Source of the DNA: an uncultured Romboutsia sp.
GTDB taxonomy: Bacteria > Bacillota > Clostridia > Peptostreptococcales > Peptostreptococcaceae
Reading direction: 5' to 3'
DNA: 64,000 nt
NCBI GenBank assembly: GCA_937880075.1
Contig: CALFLM010000017.1
Span: 10,426 to 74,425, forward strand
Below are positions 8,577 to 17,254 of the stretch, piece after piece; position 1 is the stretch's first letter; each line of letters begins with the position of its first letter. A program made the translations under genes and the position numbers. The notes below the pieces were generated by a model. The model ran no database searches. It saw nothing but the letters and a program-made list of their open reading frames with translations, and was not told where the DNA came from.

Positions 8577-8660
8577 GTTTATATTATACTATAAATTACT
8601 TCAAAATAAACACATATTTTATCTTATTCATGCTATTTAATTCTATAAATTTATAATATT

Positions 8661-10532
8661 TTATAATGAAATTACCATACTCATAAGTTGATTATTTCTC
8701 TTTATAAATTCATCTAATTGTTTAGAATCTAATTCTTTATTAGATAATAAAGCTATATCTACTATTTGATTACAAATTAATGATACTTGTTCTTTTTTAC
8801 TTTCATCATCTTTTAATGAAACTAATTTTTTGACTATAGAACTATTATCATTTATAACTAAAGTCTTTTCTTCTTCAAAACTCATACCAAAGTCCATTCC
8901 TGCAAATTGAGAACGCATTTCAGCCATTCTTCTAGACTGCTCTGAAATTAATATAATAGCAGGTGTATCTTCACTCTTTATACTTTCTACAGAATAAGTT
9001 TTTATTCTATCACCTATAACATCTTTAAATAGGTTTTCTATGTCAGTTTTTATTTCTTTGTTATCTTCATTATCATTATCCTTTAATATATCAGATAAAT
9101 CTGCATCTATTCTATTAAAGCTTACTCCTTGATTTTTAAATTCTATCATAGATATAAAATGGTTATCTATTGTAGAGTCTAATATAACTGCATCTAGTCC
9201 ATAATCTTTAAATAGTTTTATATATTGTGACTGTTGTTCTTCATTACTTACATAGATCACCTTATTTTCATGTTTTTCTTTACAATTTTCTAAGTAATCA
9301 TTAAGAGTTATATATTGTGAGTTTATAGTTTTAAATAATATGCTATCTTTTACCTTATCGTAGAAACTTTCATCTTTTAAGCATCCAAACTTAATAAATA
9401 CTTGTATATCATCCCAGAACTTTTCATAATTTTCTCTTTCATTTTTATATAATGATTTTAATTTATCTGCAACCTTTTTAACTATGTGTTTAGAGATTTT
9501 GCTTACGTCTCTATCATTTTGTAAGAAACTTCTAGATACATTTAAAGGTAAATCTGGGCAGTCTATTACACCTTTTAATAATAATAAGAATTCTGGTATA
9601 ACTTCTTTTATATTATCTGCCACGAATACTTGGTTATTGTATAATTTAACCTTACCTTCTATAAGCTCAAATTCATTTTTTAATTTAGGGAAGTATAGTA
9701 TCCCTTTTAAATTAAATGGATAATCTACATTTAAGTGTATCCAGAATAACGGTTCATCAAAAGTCTTAAATACTTTTCTATAGAACTCTTTATATTCTTC
9801 ATCTGTACAATCCTTTGGAGCTTTTAACCATAATGGATTTTTATCATTTATAGGTGTTGTATCTACTACTTCATCTTCTTTTGTCTCTTCTGCTTTTATA
9901 GTTTCTAAATATATATCAACTGGCAAGAATGAACAGTATTTATCTATTATATTTCTTACTGTGTATTCTTCTAAGAACTCTTTACTATCATCTGCTAAGA
10001 ATAATGTAATTGTTGTTCCTCTTGTCTTTCTATCATCTGATTCACTTAATTCAAATTCTAATCCATCTTCACTTACCCATCTTACTGGTGTTGCATTTTC
10101 TTTATAAGATAGTGTATCTATTTGCACTTTTTTAGATACCATGAAAGAAGAATAGAATCCTAATCCAAAGTGTCCTATTATATCATTTTCTTCATTCATT
10201 TTATCTTTGTATGTGTTAAAGAAATCTTCTGCGCCTGAAAATGCAACTTGATTTATATATTTTTCTACTTCTTCAGCAGTCATACCTATACCATTGTCTT
10301 CAAATATAAGTGCTGAGTTTTCTTTATCTATCGATACTTTTATTTTATAATTTTCATCAGTATTACCTTGTGCTTCACCTAATGAAATTAGTTTTTTGTA
10401 TTTATTTACTGCATCACAACCGTTACTTATAAGCTCTCTTATAAATATATCTTTATCTGAATATAACCATTTCTTTATTATTGGAAAAATATTTTCCGTA
10501 TGTATTGATATGTTGCCCTTTTGATTTGTCAT
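8661..10532 (-). CDS. htpG: Chaperone HtpG (bacterial Hsp90)
   Basis: ATP-dependent cytoplasmic chaperone, 623 residues, the normal length. The N-terminal GHKL ATPase domain shows the N-box (RELISNGCDAVNK), DNGIGM and GHFGLGFYS motifs. The middle domain has WIHLNVDYPFNLKGILYFP and the LNVSRSFLQ segment with the conserved arginine, and a C-terminal dimerisation domain follows. The start is set by an AGGAGG Shine-Dalgarno. A CIRCE operator overlapping the promoter indicates HrcA repression and heat induction. It is monocistronic. Confidence 0.95.
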   Translation of the reverse strand: MTNQKGNISIHTENIFPIIKKWLYSDKDIFIRELISNGCDAVNKYKKLISLGEAQGNTDENYKIKVSIDKENSALIFEDNGIGMTAEEVEKYINQVAFSGAEDFFNTYKDKMNEENDIIGHFGLGFYSSFMVSKKVQIDTLSYKENATPVRWVSEDGLEFELSESDDRKTRGTTITLFLADDSKEFLEEYTVRNIIDKYCSFLPVDIYLETIKAEETKEDEVVDTTPINDKNPLWLKAPKDCTDEEYKEFYRKVFKTFDEPLFWIHLNVDYPFNLKGILYFPKLKNEFELIEGKVKLYNNQVFVADNIKEVIPEFLLLLKGVIDCPDLPLNVSRSFLQNDRDVSKISKHIVKKVADKLKSLYKNERENYEKFWDDIQVFIKFGCLKDESFYDKVKDSILFKTINSQYITLNDYLENCKEKHENKVIYVSNEEQQSQYIKLFKDYGLDAVILDSTIDNHFISMIEFKNQGVSFNRIDADLSDILKDNDNEDNKEIKTDIENLFKDVIGDRIKTYSVESIKSEDTPAIILISEQSRRMAEMRSQFAGMDFGMSFEEEKTLVINDNSSIVKKLVSLKDDESKKEQVSLICNQIVDIALLSNKELDSKQLDEFIKRNNQLMSMVISL

Positions 10533-10596
10533 TTTATATCCTCCTAATTTTAATTAAAAATTTATGGGATAAAATTAAGTTCCCTTTATAAATATT

Positions 10597-10624
10597 ATTG
10601 TATCACTTTTGTTAGCACTGTCAA
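10597..10624 (-). promoter_or_regulatory. htpG promoter
   Basis: -35 TTGACA (10619-10624) and -10 TACAAT (10597-10602) with a 16-bp spacer. The -35 box lies inside the CIRCE element, so a bound repressor would block RNA polymerase. Confidence 0.7.
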
Positions 10625-10638
10625 GTATAGAGTGCTAA
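10612..10638. promoter_or_regulatory. CIRCE operator upstream of htpG
   Basis: TTAGCACTG-N9-GAGTGCTAA matches the HrcA-binding CIRCE consensus (TTAGCACTC-N9-GAGTGCTAA) with one mismatch. Confidence 0.9.
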
Positions 10639-10769
10639 TATAAATATTTAAAACTAAATCTTCTTTTACTTTTTGATATTTAATATTCATAATTTGTAAA
10701 TTCAATTAATATAACGTTTATACTTAAATATATTGTTACTGTTGCTACAGATATATCTGATGGCATATT

Positions 10770-10800
10770 AAAAAGCCTAGCACTTTTTAATGCTAGGCTA
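10770..10800 (-). terminator. Terminator of the purine permease gene
   Basis: AGCCTAGCA / TGCTAGGCT stem (10774-10782, 10791-10799) followed on the minus strand by TTTTT. Confidence 0.85.
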
Positions 10801-10805
10801 GTTTA

Positions 10806-12137
10806 TTATTTTAAGAATACAAATTTTAATATAAATAATATAGAAAGTAATATTAATGATAAGTTTACTTCATTCTTCTTATTAGTAGCTAATTTTAAAG
10901 CTGTAAAAGATATTATACCAAATATTATTCCATCAGCTATACTGTAAGCAAGTGGCATCATAGTAAATGTTAAAAATGCTGGTATTGCATTTGTAAAATC
11001 ACCAAAATCTATCTTTGTAAGTGAACCTGCCATCATAACTCCTACTAATATAAGTACTGGAGCTGTTGCTTGCGTTGGTATTGATGTAAATATCGGTGCA
11101 AAGAATAATGCAAGTAAGAACATTAATCCTGTTGTTATCGATGTTAATCCTGTTCTTCCACCTTCCCCTATTCCTGATGCACTTTCAACATATGCTGTTA
11201 CTGTAGATGTTCCAAGTAAAGCTCCTACTGTCGTTCCTATAGCATCTGCAAATAATGCTTGCTTAGCTTTAGGAAGCTTACCATTTTCATCTAGCATATC
11301 TCCTTTTGAAGCAACTCCTACTAAACAACCTACTGTATCAAATAAATCAACGAATAAAAATGTAAATACAACTACAACCATATCAAAGCTAAATATTTGA
11401 TCCATAGGAACTGATAAAGCTTGCATAAATATTGGTTTTATTGATGGAATAGCTGATACTATTGCATTTGGTATTTGTACAATCTCTGCTACCATACCTA
11501 TTGCTGATACAACTACCATAGCTAAAAGAAATGCTCCTTTAATATTTTTAGCAAGTAATACAGATGCTAATATTAAACCAAATAAAGTTAATAATACTAA
11601 TGGATCTTTTAAATTTCCTAATTGAAGTATTGTAGCTCCGTTAACTACTATACCTGCGTTTGCTAATCCTATAAATGCTATAAATAATCCTATTCCTGCT
11701 GTAACCGCATGTTTTAATACAGATGGTATACAGTCTATTATTTTTTCTCTAACATTCGTTATTGTAAGTAATATAAATATAATTCCTTCTATTAATACTG
11801 CACATAAAGCAAATTGCCAACTATACCCCATACCTAAAACTACTGTATATGCAAAGAATGCATTAAGTCCCATTCCTGGAGCTAAAGCTATTGGATAATT
11901 TGCTAAAAGTCCCATTGCACAACTTCCTATAAATGCAGATATTGCTGTTGCAGCAAATACTGCTACCTTATCCATACCTGCTTCTGAAAGTATGTTAGCA
12001 TTTACAACTAGTATATATGCCATTGTCATGAAAGTTGTTATTCCTGCTATTACTTCTGTTTTTACGTTTGTATTATGTTCTGATAATTTAAAAGTCTTAT
12101 CTAACCATCCCCTGTTTCCCATTTGAGTAACTTGCAT
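10806..12137 (-). CDS. NCS2-family purine permease (AzgA/PbuG type)
   Basis: Proton-coupled importer of guanine, hypoxanthine or adenine, about 443 residues with 12-14 hydrophobic segments. Family features are an N-terminal amphipathic region ending in MTMAYILVVNANILS, the APGMGLNAFFAY segment and FTFLFVDLFDTVGCLVGVA in the substrate-binding core. The ATG at 12137 sits 5 nt after GGAGGG; an upstream GTG is less likely. It is monocistronic. Inverted CGAA-containing motifs in the leader could be PurR-type operators, and purine supply is a theme of the neighbouring BMP and guaBA genes. Confidence 0.9.
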   Translation of the reverse strand: MQVTQMGNRGWLDKTFKLSEHNTNVKTEVIAGITTFMTMAYILVVNANILSEAGMDKVAVFAATAISAFIGSCAMGLLANYPIALAPGMGLNAFFAYTVVLGMGYSWQFALCAVLIEGIIFILLTITNVREKIIDCIPSVLKHAVTAGIGLFIAFIGLANAGIVVNGATILQLGNLKDPLVLLTLFGLILASVLLAKNIKGAFLLAMVVVSAIGMVAEIVQIPNAIVSAIPSIKPIFMQALSVPMDQIFSFDMVVVVFTFLFVDLFDTVGCLVGVASKGDMLDENGKLPKAKQALFADAIGTTVGALLGTSTVTAYVESASGIGEGGRTGLTSITTGLMFLLALFFAPIFTSIPTQATAPVLILVGVMMAGSLTKIDFGDFTNAIPAFLTFTMMPLAYSIADGIIFGIISFTALKLATNKKNEVNLSLILLSILFILKFVFLK

Positions 12138-12556
12138 ATTCACCCTCCAATTTATTATTTTTTAATTTTAATTGATTTAAGTTCGATATATTATTAATTT
12201 TATATTAATTATTTTATTATAATGTACATATAATTGCAACAGTTTTTATGTATATTTCTATTTATAACCGAGTTAAAGTTCGTGTTTAAAATCATAATTC
12301 GCTTTTTTGTAATTCTAAAGCCATATTTCGGTAAAAATACGAATTTAATTATTTTTTAACTGATATATAATGATAGCATCATATTTAATTGACATTTAAA
12401 ATATACATTCTTTTATAACATTAAATAAATCTATATTTATAAGTTTGTAAAAATCTAAATGTTAACTAAAGTTTATGCTATCAATTAGTTATAAAGTTTT
12501 ATTAATTATAATAAAAAGACTCTAATAACCTTAAAATTATTAGAGTCCTATCTTAA
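12138..12556 (-). promoter_or_regulatory. Leader of the purine permease with PurBox-like motifs
   Basis: About 410 bp without a gene. It holds two inverted pairs of CGAA/CGG motifs: CCGAGTTAAAGTTCG at 12268-12282 and TTTCGGTAAAAATACGAA at 12326-12343. The minus-strand reading ACACGAACTTT is close to the B. subtilis PurBox core (CCGAAC). No purine riboswitch aptamer is visible. The terminator of the BMP gene is also in this stretch. Operator function is inference. Confidence 0.3.
12518..12547 (-). terminator. Terminator of the BMP lipoprotein gene
   Basis: GACTCTAATAA / TTATTAGAGTC stem followed on the minus strand by TTTTTAT. Confidence 0.85.
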
Positions 12557-13579
12557 CTATTTTGAAGCATTAAATTCAGCTTCAGTAGCTGGGACTTTTA
12601 CTTCTCCACTCTTAACTTTTTCTATCATTTCATTAACATAATCTAAGACATCTTGTGGTACTAAATTTTTAGTAGATTCTGGTATTCCAACACCATCTTC
12701 CTTAAGTCCATATATTTTAGCTTCTCCACTAGTTAATTTTCCATCAACTAAATCTTTAACTGTATTATACACACCTACATCAACTTTCTTTAAAGCTGAT
12801 GTTAATACATTTTTAGGAGCTAATGAACTTTGATCTCTATCAACACCTATTGCATACTTATCTTTTTCTTTAGCTGCTTCTATTGCACCTAAACCAGTTC
12901 CACCAGCTGCAGATAATATTATATCTATATTACTTCCGTACATTTGATTTGCTATAGATTTTCCTTTAGCTGCATCAGAGAATGTTCCTGCATATTGTAC
13001 TTTAACATCACAATCTTTATTAGCTTCTCTTATACCTGCTCTATATCCATACTCAAATCTTGATATAACTGGATTTTGCATACCCCCTATAAATCCTACA
13101 CTATTAGTTTTTGTCATTTTGCCAGCTATAAGACCTGTTAAAAATGTAGCTTCATTTTCTTTAAATAATATAGGTGTTACATTTTCAGGTATAGTATCAA
13201 AAGTCTCATCTATTAAGACAAACTTTTGATCTGGGTAATTTTCAGCTTCTGTTTTTATATCATCTTTCATAGTATTACCAACACCTATAATTAAGTCCAT
13301 TCCATCATCTACAAGACTCTCCATATTAGTAATATATTCAGAAGCTTGTTTTGATTCGATAACTTTTATTTCTATCCCTAAATCTTTTTCAGCTCTTTGA
13401 AGCCCTTCCCATGCACTTTGGTTAAATGATTCATCATTTATACCTCCAACATCAGCTACCATTCCGACTTTAAAAGTTTTATCTGTATCTTTCTTTGATT
13501 CATTATTACCACATCCAACCAATATAGATGCTGACATTATTACTGTAGTGCTTAATGCTACTATTTTTTTAAATTTCAT
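12557..13579 (-). CDS. BMP-family substrate-binding lipoprotein (nucleoside uptake)
   Basis: Extracytoplasmic binding protein of the BMP/PnrA family, whose characterised members bind purine nucleosides for an ABC importer. The 340 residues begin with a lipoprotein signal peptide (lipobox LVGC, lipidated C23) and a short linker. The periplasmic-binding fold follows with the family motif VADVGGINDESFNQSAWEG. No permease or ATPase genes of the usual Nup-type importer are adjacent, so it is an orphan binding protein or works with a transporter encoded elsewhere. An AGGAGG Shine-Dalgarno supports the start. Confidence 0.9.
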   Translation of the reverse strand: MKFKKIVALSTTVIMSASILVGCGNNESKKDTDKTFKVGMVADVGGINDESFNQSAWEGLQRAEKDLGIEIKVIESKQASEYITNMESLVDDGMDLIIGVGNTMKDDIKTEAENYPDQKFVLIDETFDTIPENVTPILFKENEATFLTGLIAGKMTKTNSVGFIGGMQNPVISRFEYGYRAGIREANKDCDVKVQYAGTFSDAAKGKSIANQMYGSNIDIILSAAGGTGLGAIEAAKEKDKYAIGVDRDQSSLAPKNVLTSALKKVDVGVYNTVKDLVDGKLTSGEAKIYGLKEDGVGIPESTKNLVPQDVLDYVNEMIEKVKSGEVKVPATEAEFNASK

Positions 13580-13773
13580 AATTCCTCCTAGTGTCTTTAA
13601 AATTTAATATATTATAGGTTGCATAATATTTCTATTTTATATTCCTAATGATGTCTTTTTTTAATTAAGTAATGTTTTAATAAAATTCATTTTATAAATT
13701 TAATTAAAATACATTTAAACTTAAATTTATACTAACTATTTTTTCTACATTTTTCTCATAACTAAATAAAAAG

Positions 13774-13870
13774 AGGCTGTCGCATTAAGAGTAAATAATA
13801 CAATATCTAGTTATGCAAAATTTGAATTAGCACAATATATTGTATATAATTTTTTTTAGTGCGACAGCCC
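13774..13870. repeat. Palindromic repeat family 2, copy A
   Basis: About 97 bp, bounded by GGCTGTCGCA and TGCGACAGCC inverted ends with an internal ATACAATAT/ATTGTATAT palindrome. It lies 30 bp after the guaA stop and could end its transcript. Related copies are at 34398-34494 (inverted) and 41804-41901. The rest of the roughly 320-bp gap is featureless AT-rich DNA plus the BMP promoter. Confidence 0.9.
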
Positions 13871-13900
13871 ATTTTTACTAAATTGATTATATATTAAAAA

Positions 13901-15433
13901 TTATTCCCACTCTATTGTTCCTGGCGGTTTAGAAGTTATATCATAAACCACTCTGTTTGCTCCATCTACTTCGTTTACTATTCTATTTGATATCTTTTCT
14001 AGTACATCATATGGCATTTTATACCAGTCAGAAGTCATTCCATCAGAAGATGTAACAGCCCTTATACCTACTAAATAAGCATATGTTCTTTCATCTCCCA
14101 TAACTCCAACTGTTTTTACATCTGGAAGTGTAGCAAATGCTTGCCATATTTCCTTATATAAACCATGCTCTTTTAATATATCCATGTATATAGCATCTGC
14201 TTCTCTTAAGATGTCACATTTTTCTTTAGTGACTTCACCTATAACTCTTATTCCAAGTCCTGGTCCTGGGAATGGATGTCTAAATATTAAATCTTCATCT
14301 ATTCCTAATTCTAAACCTATTTTTCTTACTTCATCCTTGAATAGTTCTCTTAAAGGTTCAACTATTTTAAATTCTATATCTTCAGGTATTCCACCAACAT
14401 TATGGTGAGATTTTATAGTCGCAGCTTCTCCATGTCCACTTTCAACTACGTCTGGGTATATAGTTCCTTGAACTAAGAAATCCATTTTTCCAAGTTTATT
14501 TGATTCTTCTTCGAATACTCTTATGAACTCTTCACCTATTATTTTTCTCTTAGCTTCAGGTTCTGTTACTCCTTTTAACTTACCTAAGAATCTATCTTCA
14601 CAGTTAACTCTTATTAAGTTCATATCAAACTTATCTCTAAATATTCTTTCTACATCGTCACCTTCATTTTTTCTAAGTAAACCATGGTCTACGAATACAC
14701 AAGTTAAGTTATCACCTATAGCTTTATGAACAAGTACTGCAGCTACTGATGAGTCAACTCCACCACTTAAAGCACAAAGTACTTTTTTATCTCCGATTAT
14801 CTCTTTTAATTCTTTTATTTTATCAGTTATAAATGAATCTGTAGTCCAATCCCCGCTCACTTCACAAACATTATATAAGAAGTTTCTAAGTACTTTATCT
14901 CCTTCTTGACAATGTTCAACCTCTGGATGAAATTGTACTCCATATAATTTCTTTTCAGTATTTTCCATTGCTGCCACAGGACAATCTTTAGTTTGTGCTA
15001 TAGATTTAAATCCTTCTGGAAGTCTATCTATTAAATCTGTATGGCTCATCCATACTATATTTGTAGATATACCTTCAAATATAGCAGATTCATTATATGT
15101 TATTTCAGTCTTTCCATATTCCTTTTCAGCGTTATTTCCTTTTCTTACATTACCACCTAATATATGAGACATTACTTGTATTCCATAGCATATACCAAGT
15201 ATAGGAACTCCTATTTCAAATATTTCTTTAGCTATCTTAGGTGAATCTTCTAAGTATGCACTATTAGGTCCACCTGTAAATATTATTCCTTTAGGATTCA
15301 TAGCTTTTATTTTTTCTATATCTGTAGTATAAGGTATTATTTCGCAATATACGTTATTCTCTCTTACTCTTCTTGCTATTAATTGATTGTATTGCCCTCC
15401 GAAGTCAACTACTAATACTAATTCATGCTTCAT
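13901..15433 (-). CDS. guaA: GMP synthase (glutamine-hydrolysing)
   Basis: Converts XMP to GMP using glutamine and ATP, the last step of GMP synthesis. It has 510 residues. The N-terminal class I amidotransferase domain carries the nucleophile in GICYGIQ and His/Glu in QFHPEVEH. The ATP-pyrophosphatase domain has the P-loop ALSGGVDSSVAA, and the dimerisation domain ends in SKPPGTIEWE. Its start is 3 nt from the guaB stop, so the two are one operon under the guanine riboswitch. Confidence 0.97.
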   Translation of the reverse strand: MKHELVLVVDFGGQYNQLIARRVRENNVYCEIIPYTTDIEKIKAMNPKGIIFTGGPNSAYLEDSPKIAKEIFEIGVPILGICYGIQVMSHILGGNVRKGNNAEKEYGKTEITYNESAIFEGISTNIVWMSHTDLIDRLPEGFKSIAQTKDCPVAAMENTEKKLYGVQFHPEVEHCQEGDKVLRNFLYNVCEVSGDWTTDSFITDKIKELKEIIGDKKVLCALSGGVDSSVAAVLVHKAIGDNLTCVFVDHGLLRKNEGDDVERIFRDKFDMNLIRVNCEDRFLGKLKGVTEPEAKRKIIGEEFIRVFEEESNKLGKMDFLVQGTIYPDVVESGHGEAATIKSHHNVGGIPEDIEFKIVEPLRELFKDEVRKIGLELGIDEDLIFRHPFPGPGLGIRVIGEVTKEKCDILREADAIYMDILKEHGLYKEIWQAFATLPDVKTVGVMGDERTYAYLVGIRAVTSSDGMTSDWYKMPYDVLEKISNRIVNEVDGANRVVYDITSKPPGTIEWE

Positions 15434-15436
15434 ATA

Positions 15437-16900
15437 CTATATTTCTCCTTGTGTGCTGTAGTTTGGTGCTTCTTTAGTTATTGTTATATCATGTGGGTGA
15501 CTTTCTTTTAAAGATGCTGCTGTTATTTTTATAAATGCTGCATTATCCATCAAATCTTCTAATGTAGGTGCTCCACAGTAACCCATACCAGCTCTTATTC
15601 CACCCATCATTTGGAATATTATATCTTCAGCTTTTCCTTTATATGCAACCATTCCTTCTACACCTTCAGGAACTAATTTTTTAGCATCATTTTGGAAATA
15701 TCTATCTTTAGAACCTTTTTCCATAGCTCCTATAGAGCCCATACCTCTGTATGTTTTATAAGACCTTCCTCTATATAGAACTATTTCTCCTGGACTTTCT
15801 TCTGTTCCGGCAAATAATGATCCCATCATACACACTGAAGCCCCTGCTGCTAACGCTTTAACAACATCTCCTGAATATTTAATTCCACCATCTGCTATTA
15901 CAGGTACACCATATTTCTTACCAACTTCTGCACAATCCATAACTGCTGTAACTTGAGGAACCCCTATACCAGCAACAACTCTTGTTGTACATATAGAACC
16001 TGGTCCTATACCAACTTTTACACAATCAGCTCCTGCTTTTATTAAGTCTTCTGTTGCTTCTGGAGTTGCTACGTTACCTGCTATTACTTGAAGACTTGGA
16101 TAAGCTTCTTTTACTTTTATAAGTGCATCCATTACACCTTTTGAATGACCATGTGCACTATCTAAAACTATGACATCAACATTAGCTTTAACTAAAGCTC
16201 CTACTCTATCCATAATATCTGCACCTATTCCAACTGCAGCTCCACATAATAATCTTCCACGTGCATCTTTTGCTGAATTAGGATATTGTATTTTTTTTTC
16301 TATATCTTTTATAGTTATTAACCCTTTTAAGTGTCCTTCTTCATCTACTATAGGTAATTTCTCTATTTTATGAGTTTTTAATATTTGTTGAGCACCTTCT
16401 AAAGTTACTCCTTCTTTAGCTGTAACTAAGTTATCTTTTGTCATAACATCTTCTATATTTTTTGTCATGTCATCTTCAAACTTTATATCTCTATTAGTTA
16501 TTATCCCTATTAATTTATGACTTTCATCTACTATAGGCACTCCTGATATTTTATATCTAGCCATTATGTCATCTGCGTCTTGTAAAGTGTTATCTTTTGA
16601 TAAATAAAAAGGATCTACTATGACTCCACTTTCACTTCTCTTAACCTTATCAACTTCTAATGCTTGTTCTTCTATAGACATATTTTTGTGTATTATACCT
16701 ATTCCACCTTGTCTCGCCATAGATATTGCCATTTTAGACTCAGTGACAGTATCCATACCTGCACTCATTAGAGGTATATTTAACTTTATTGTTTTTGTTA
16801 AATATGTTGTTGTATCTACATCTTTAGGTAATACCTCTGATTTTTGCGGTATTAATAAAACATCGTCAAATGTTAAGCCTTCTTTTAGTATTTTAGCCAT
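15437..16900 (-). CDS. guaB: IMP dehydrogenase
   Basis: Oxidises IMP to XMP with NAD+, the committed step to guanine nucleotides. The 487 residues comprise a TIM barrel interrupted by two CBS domains (about 95-205). The catalytic loop GPGSICTTRVV carries the active cysteine, followed by the ADGGIKYSGD phosphate-binding segment and a mobile flap near YKTYRGMGS. The start is preceded by GAAGGAGG. It is the first gene of guaB-guaA, expressed behind a guanine riboswitch and terminator. Confidence 0.97.
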   Translation of the reverse strand: MAKILKEGLTFDDVLLIPQKSEVLPKDVDTTTYLTKTIKLNIPLMSAGMDTVTESKMAISMARQGGIGIIHKNMSIEEQALEVDKVKRSESGVIVDPFYLSKDNTLQDADDIMARYKISGVPIVDESHKLIGIITNRDIKFEDDMTKNIEDVMTKDNLVTAKEGVTLEGAQQILKTHKIEKLPIVDEEGHLKGLITIKDIEKKIQYPNSAKDARGRLLCGAAVGIGADIMDRVGALVKANVDVIVLDSAHGHSKGVMDALIKVKEAYPSLQVIAGNVATPEATEDLIKAGADCVKVGIGPGSICTTRVVAGIGVPQVTAVMDCAEVGKKYGVPVIADGGIKYSGDVVKALAAGASVCMMGSLFAGTEESPGEIVLYRGRSYKTYRGMGSIGAMEKGSKDRYFQNDAKKLVPEGVEGMVAYKGKAEDIIFQMMGGIRAGMGYCGAPTLEDLMDNAAFIKITAASLKESHPHDITITKEAPNYSTQGEI

Positions 16901-16930
16901 CTTTAATTGTCCTCCTTCTTTTATATTTTT

Positions 16931-16968
16931 ACGAATATATATATAATTTTTTATAGTTTTGTTCGTTT
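16931..16968 (-). promoter_or_regulatory. PurBox-like inverted repeat in the guaB leader
   Basis: Between the riboswitch terminator and guaB, ACGAA (16932-16936) and TTCGT (16962-16966) face each other across about 25 bp in AT-rich DNA. The minus-strand arm reads AAAACGAACAAAA, similar to the PurR box. This is an inferred operator. Confidence 0.3.
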
Positions 16969-16984
16969 TAAAAATTATTATAAA

Positions 16985-17039
16985 AAAACCTGCATAGTAA
17001 TTTCATTTTATTAAAAAGTGAAATTACTATACAGGTTTT
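16985..17039 (-). terminator. Riboswitch-controlled terminator upstream of guaB
   Basis: A very long stem (AAACCTG.ATAGTAATTTCA with its complement, one mismatch) ends in a run of seven T on the minus strand. It lies downstream of the purine aptamer and forms its expression platform. Confidence 0.85.
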
Positions 17040-17121
17040 CTAAGCAATCTTGTTGTAGCCAACATATAGGGATATTAATCAGCCTACATATTTACTTAAT
17101 TGATGCTTATTATAATAATTT

Positions 17122-17193
17122 CACTCATAGTCAAGATATTTACGGTATCTCGGTAGAAACTCTCAGACCTTATTTCTGAGTATATACGAGTGA
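17122..17193 (-). promoter_or_regulatory. Guanine riboswitch aptamer
   Basis: The minus strand shows the purine riboswitch core: P1 CACTCGTATA against TATGAGTG, an L2 loop with AATAAGG, junction GTTTCTACCG, L3 CCGTAAA and the strand GACTATG. The C in GACTATG (the position equivalent to C74 of xpt) specifies guanine rather than adenine. It precedes a terminator and then guaB-guaA, so guanine should stop transcription of GMP synthesis. Confidence 0.93.
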
Positions 17194-17254
17194 CGTATTC
17201 TTTATTTAATTAAGTATTTCTTAAGTTGAATATTAATTTATCAAAAATTATTCT

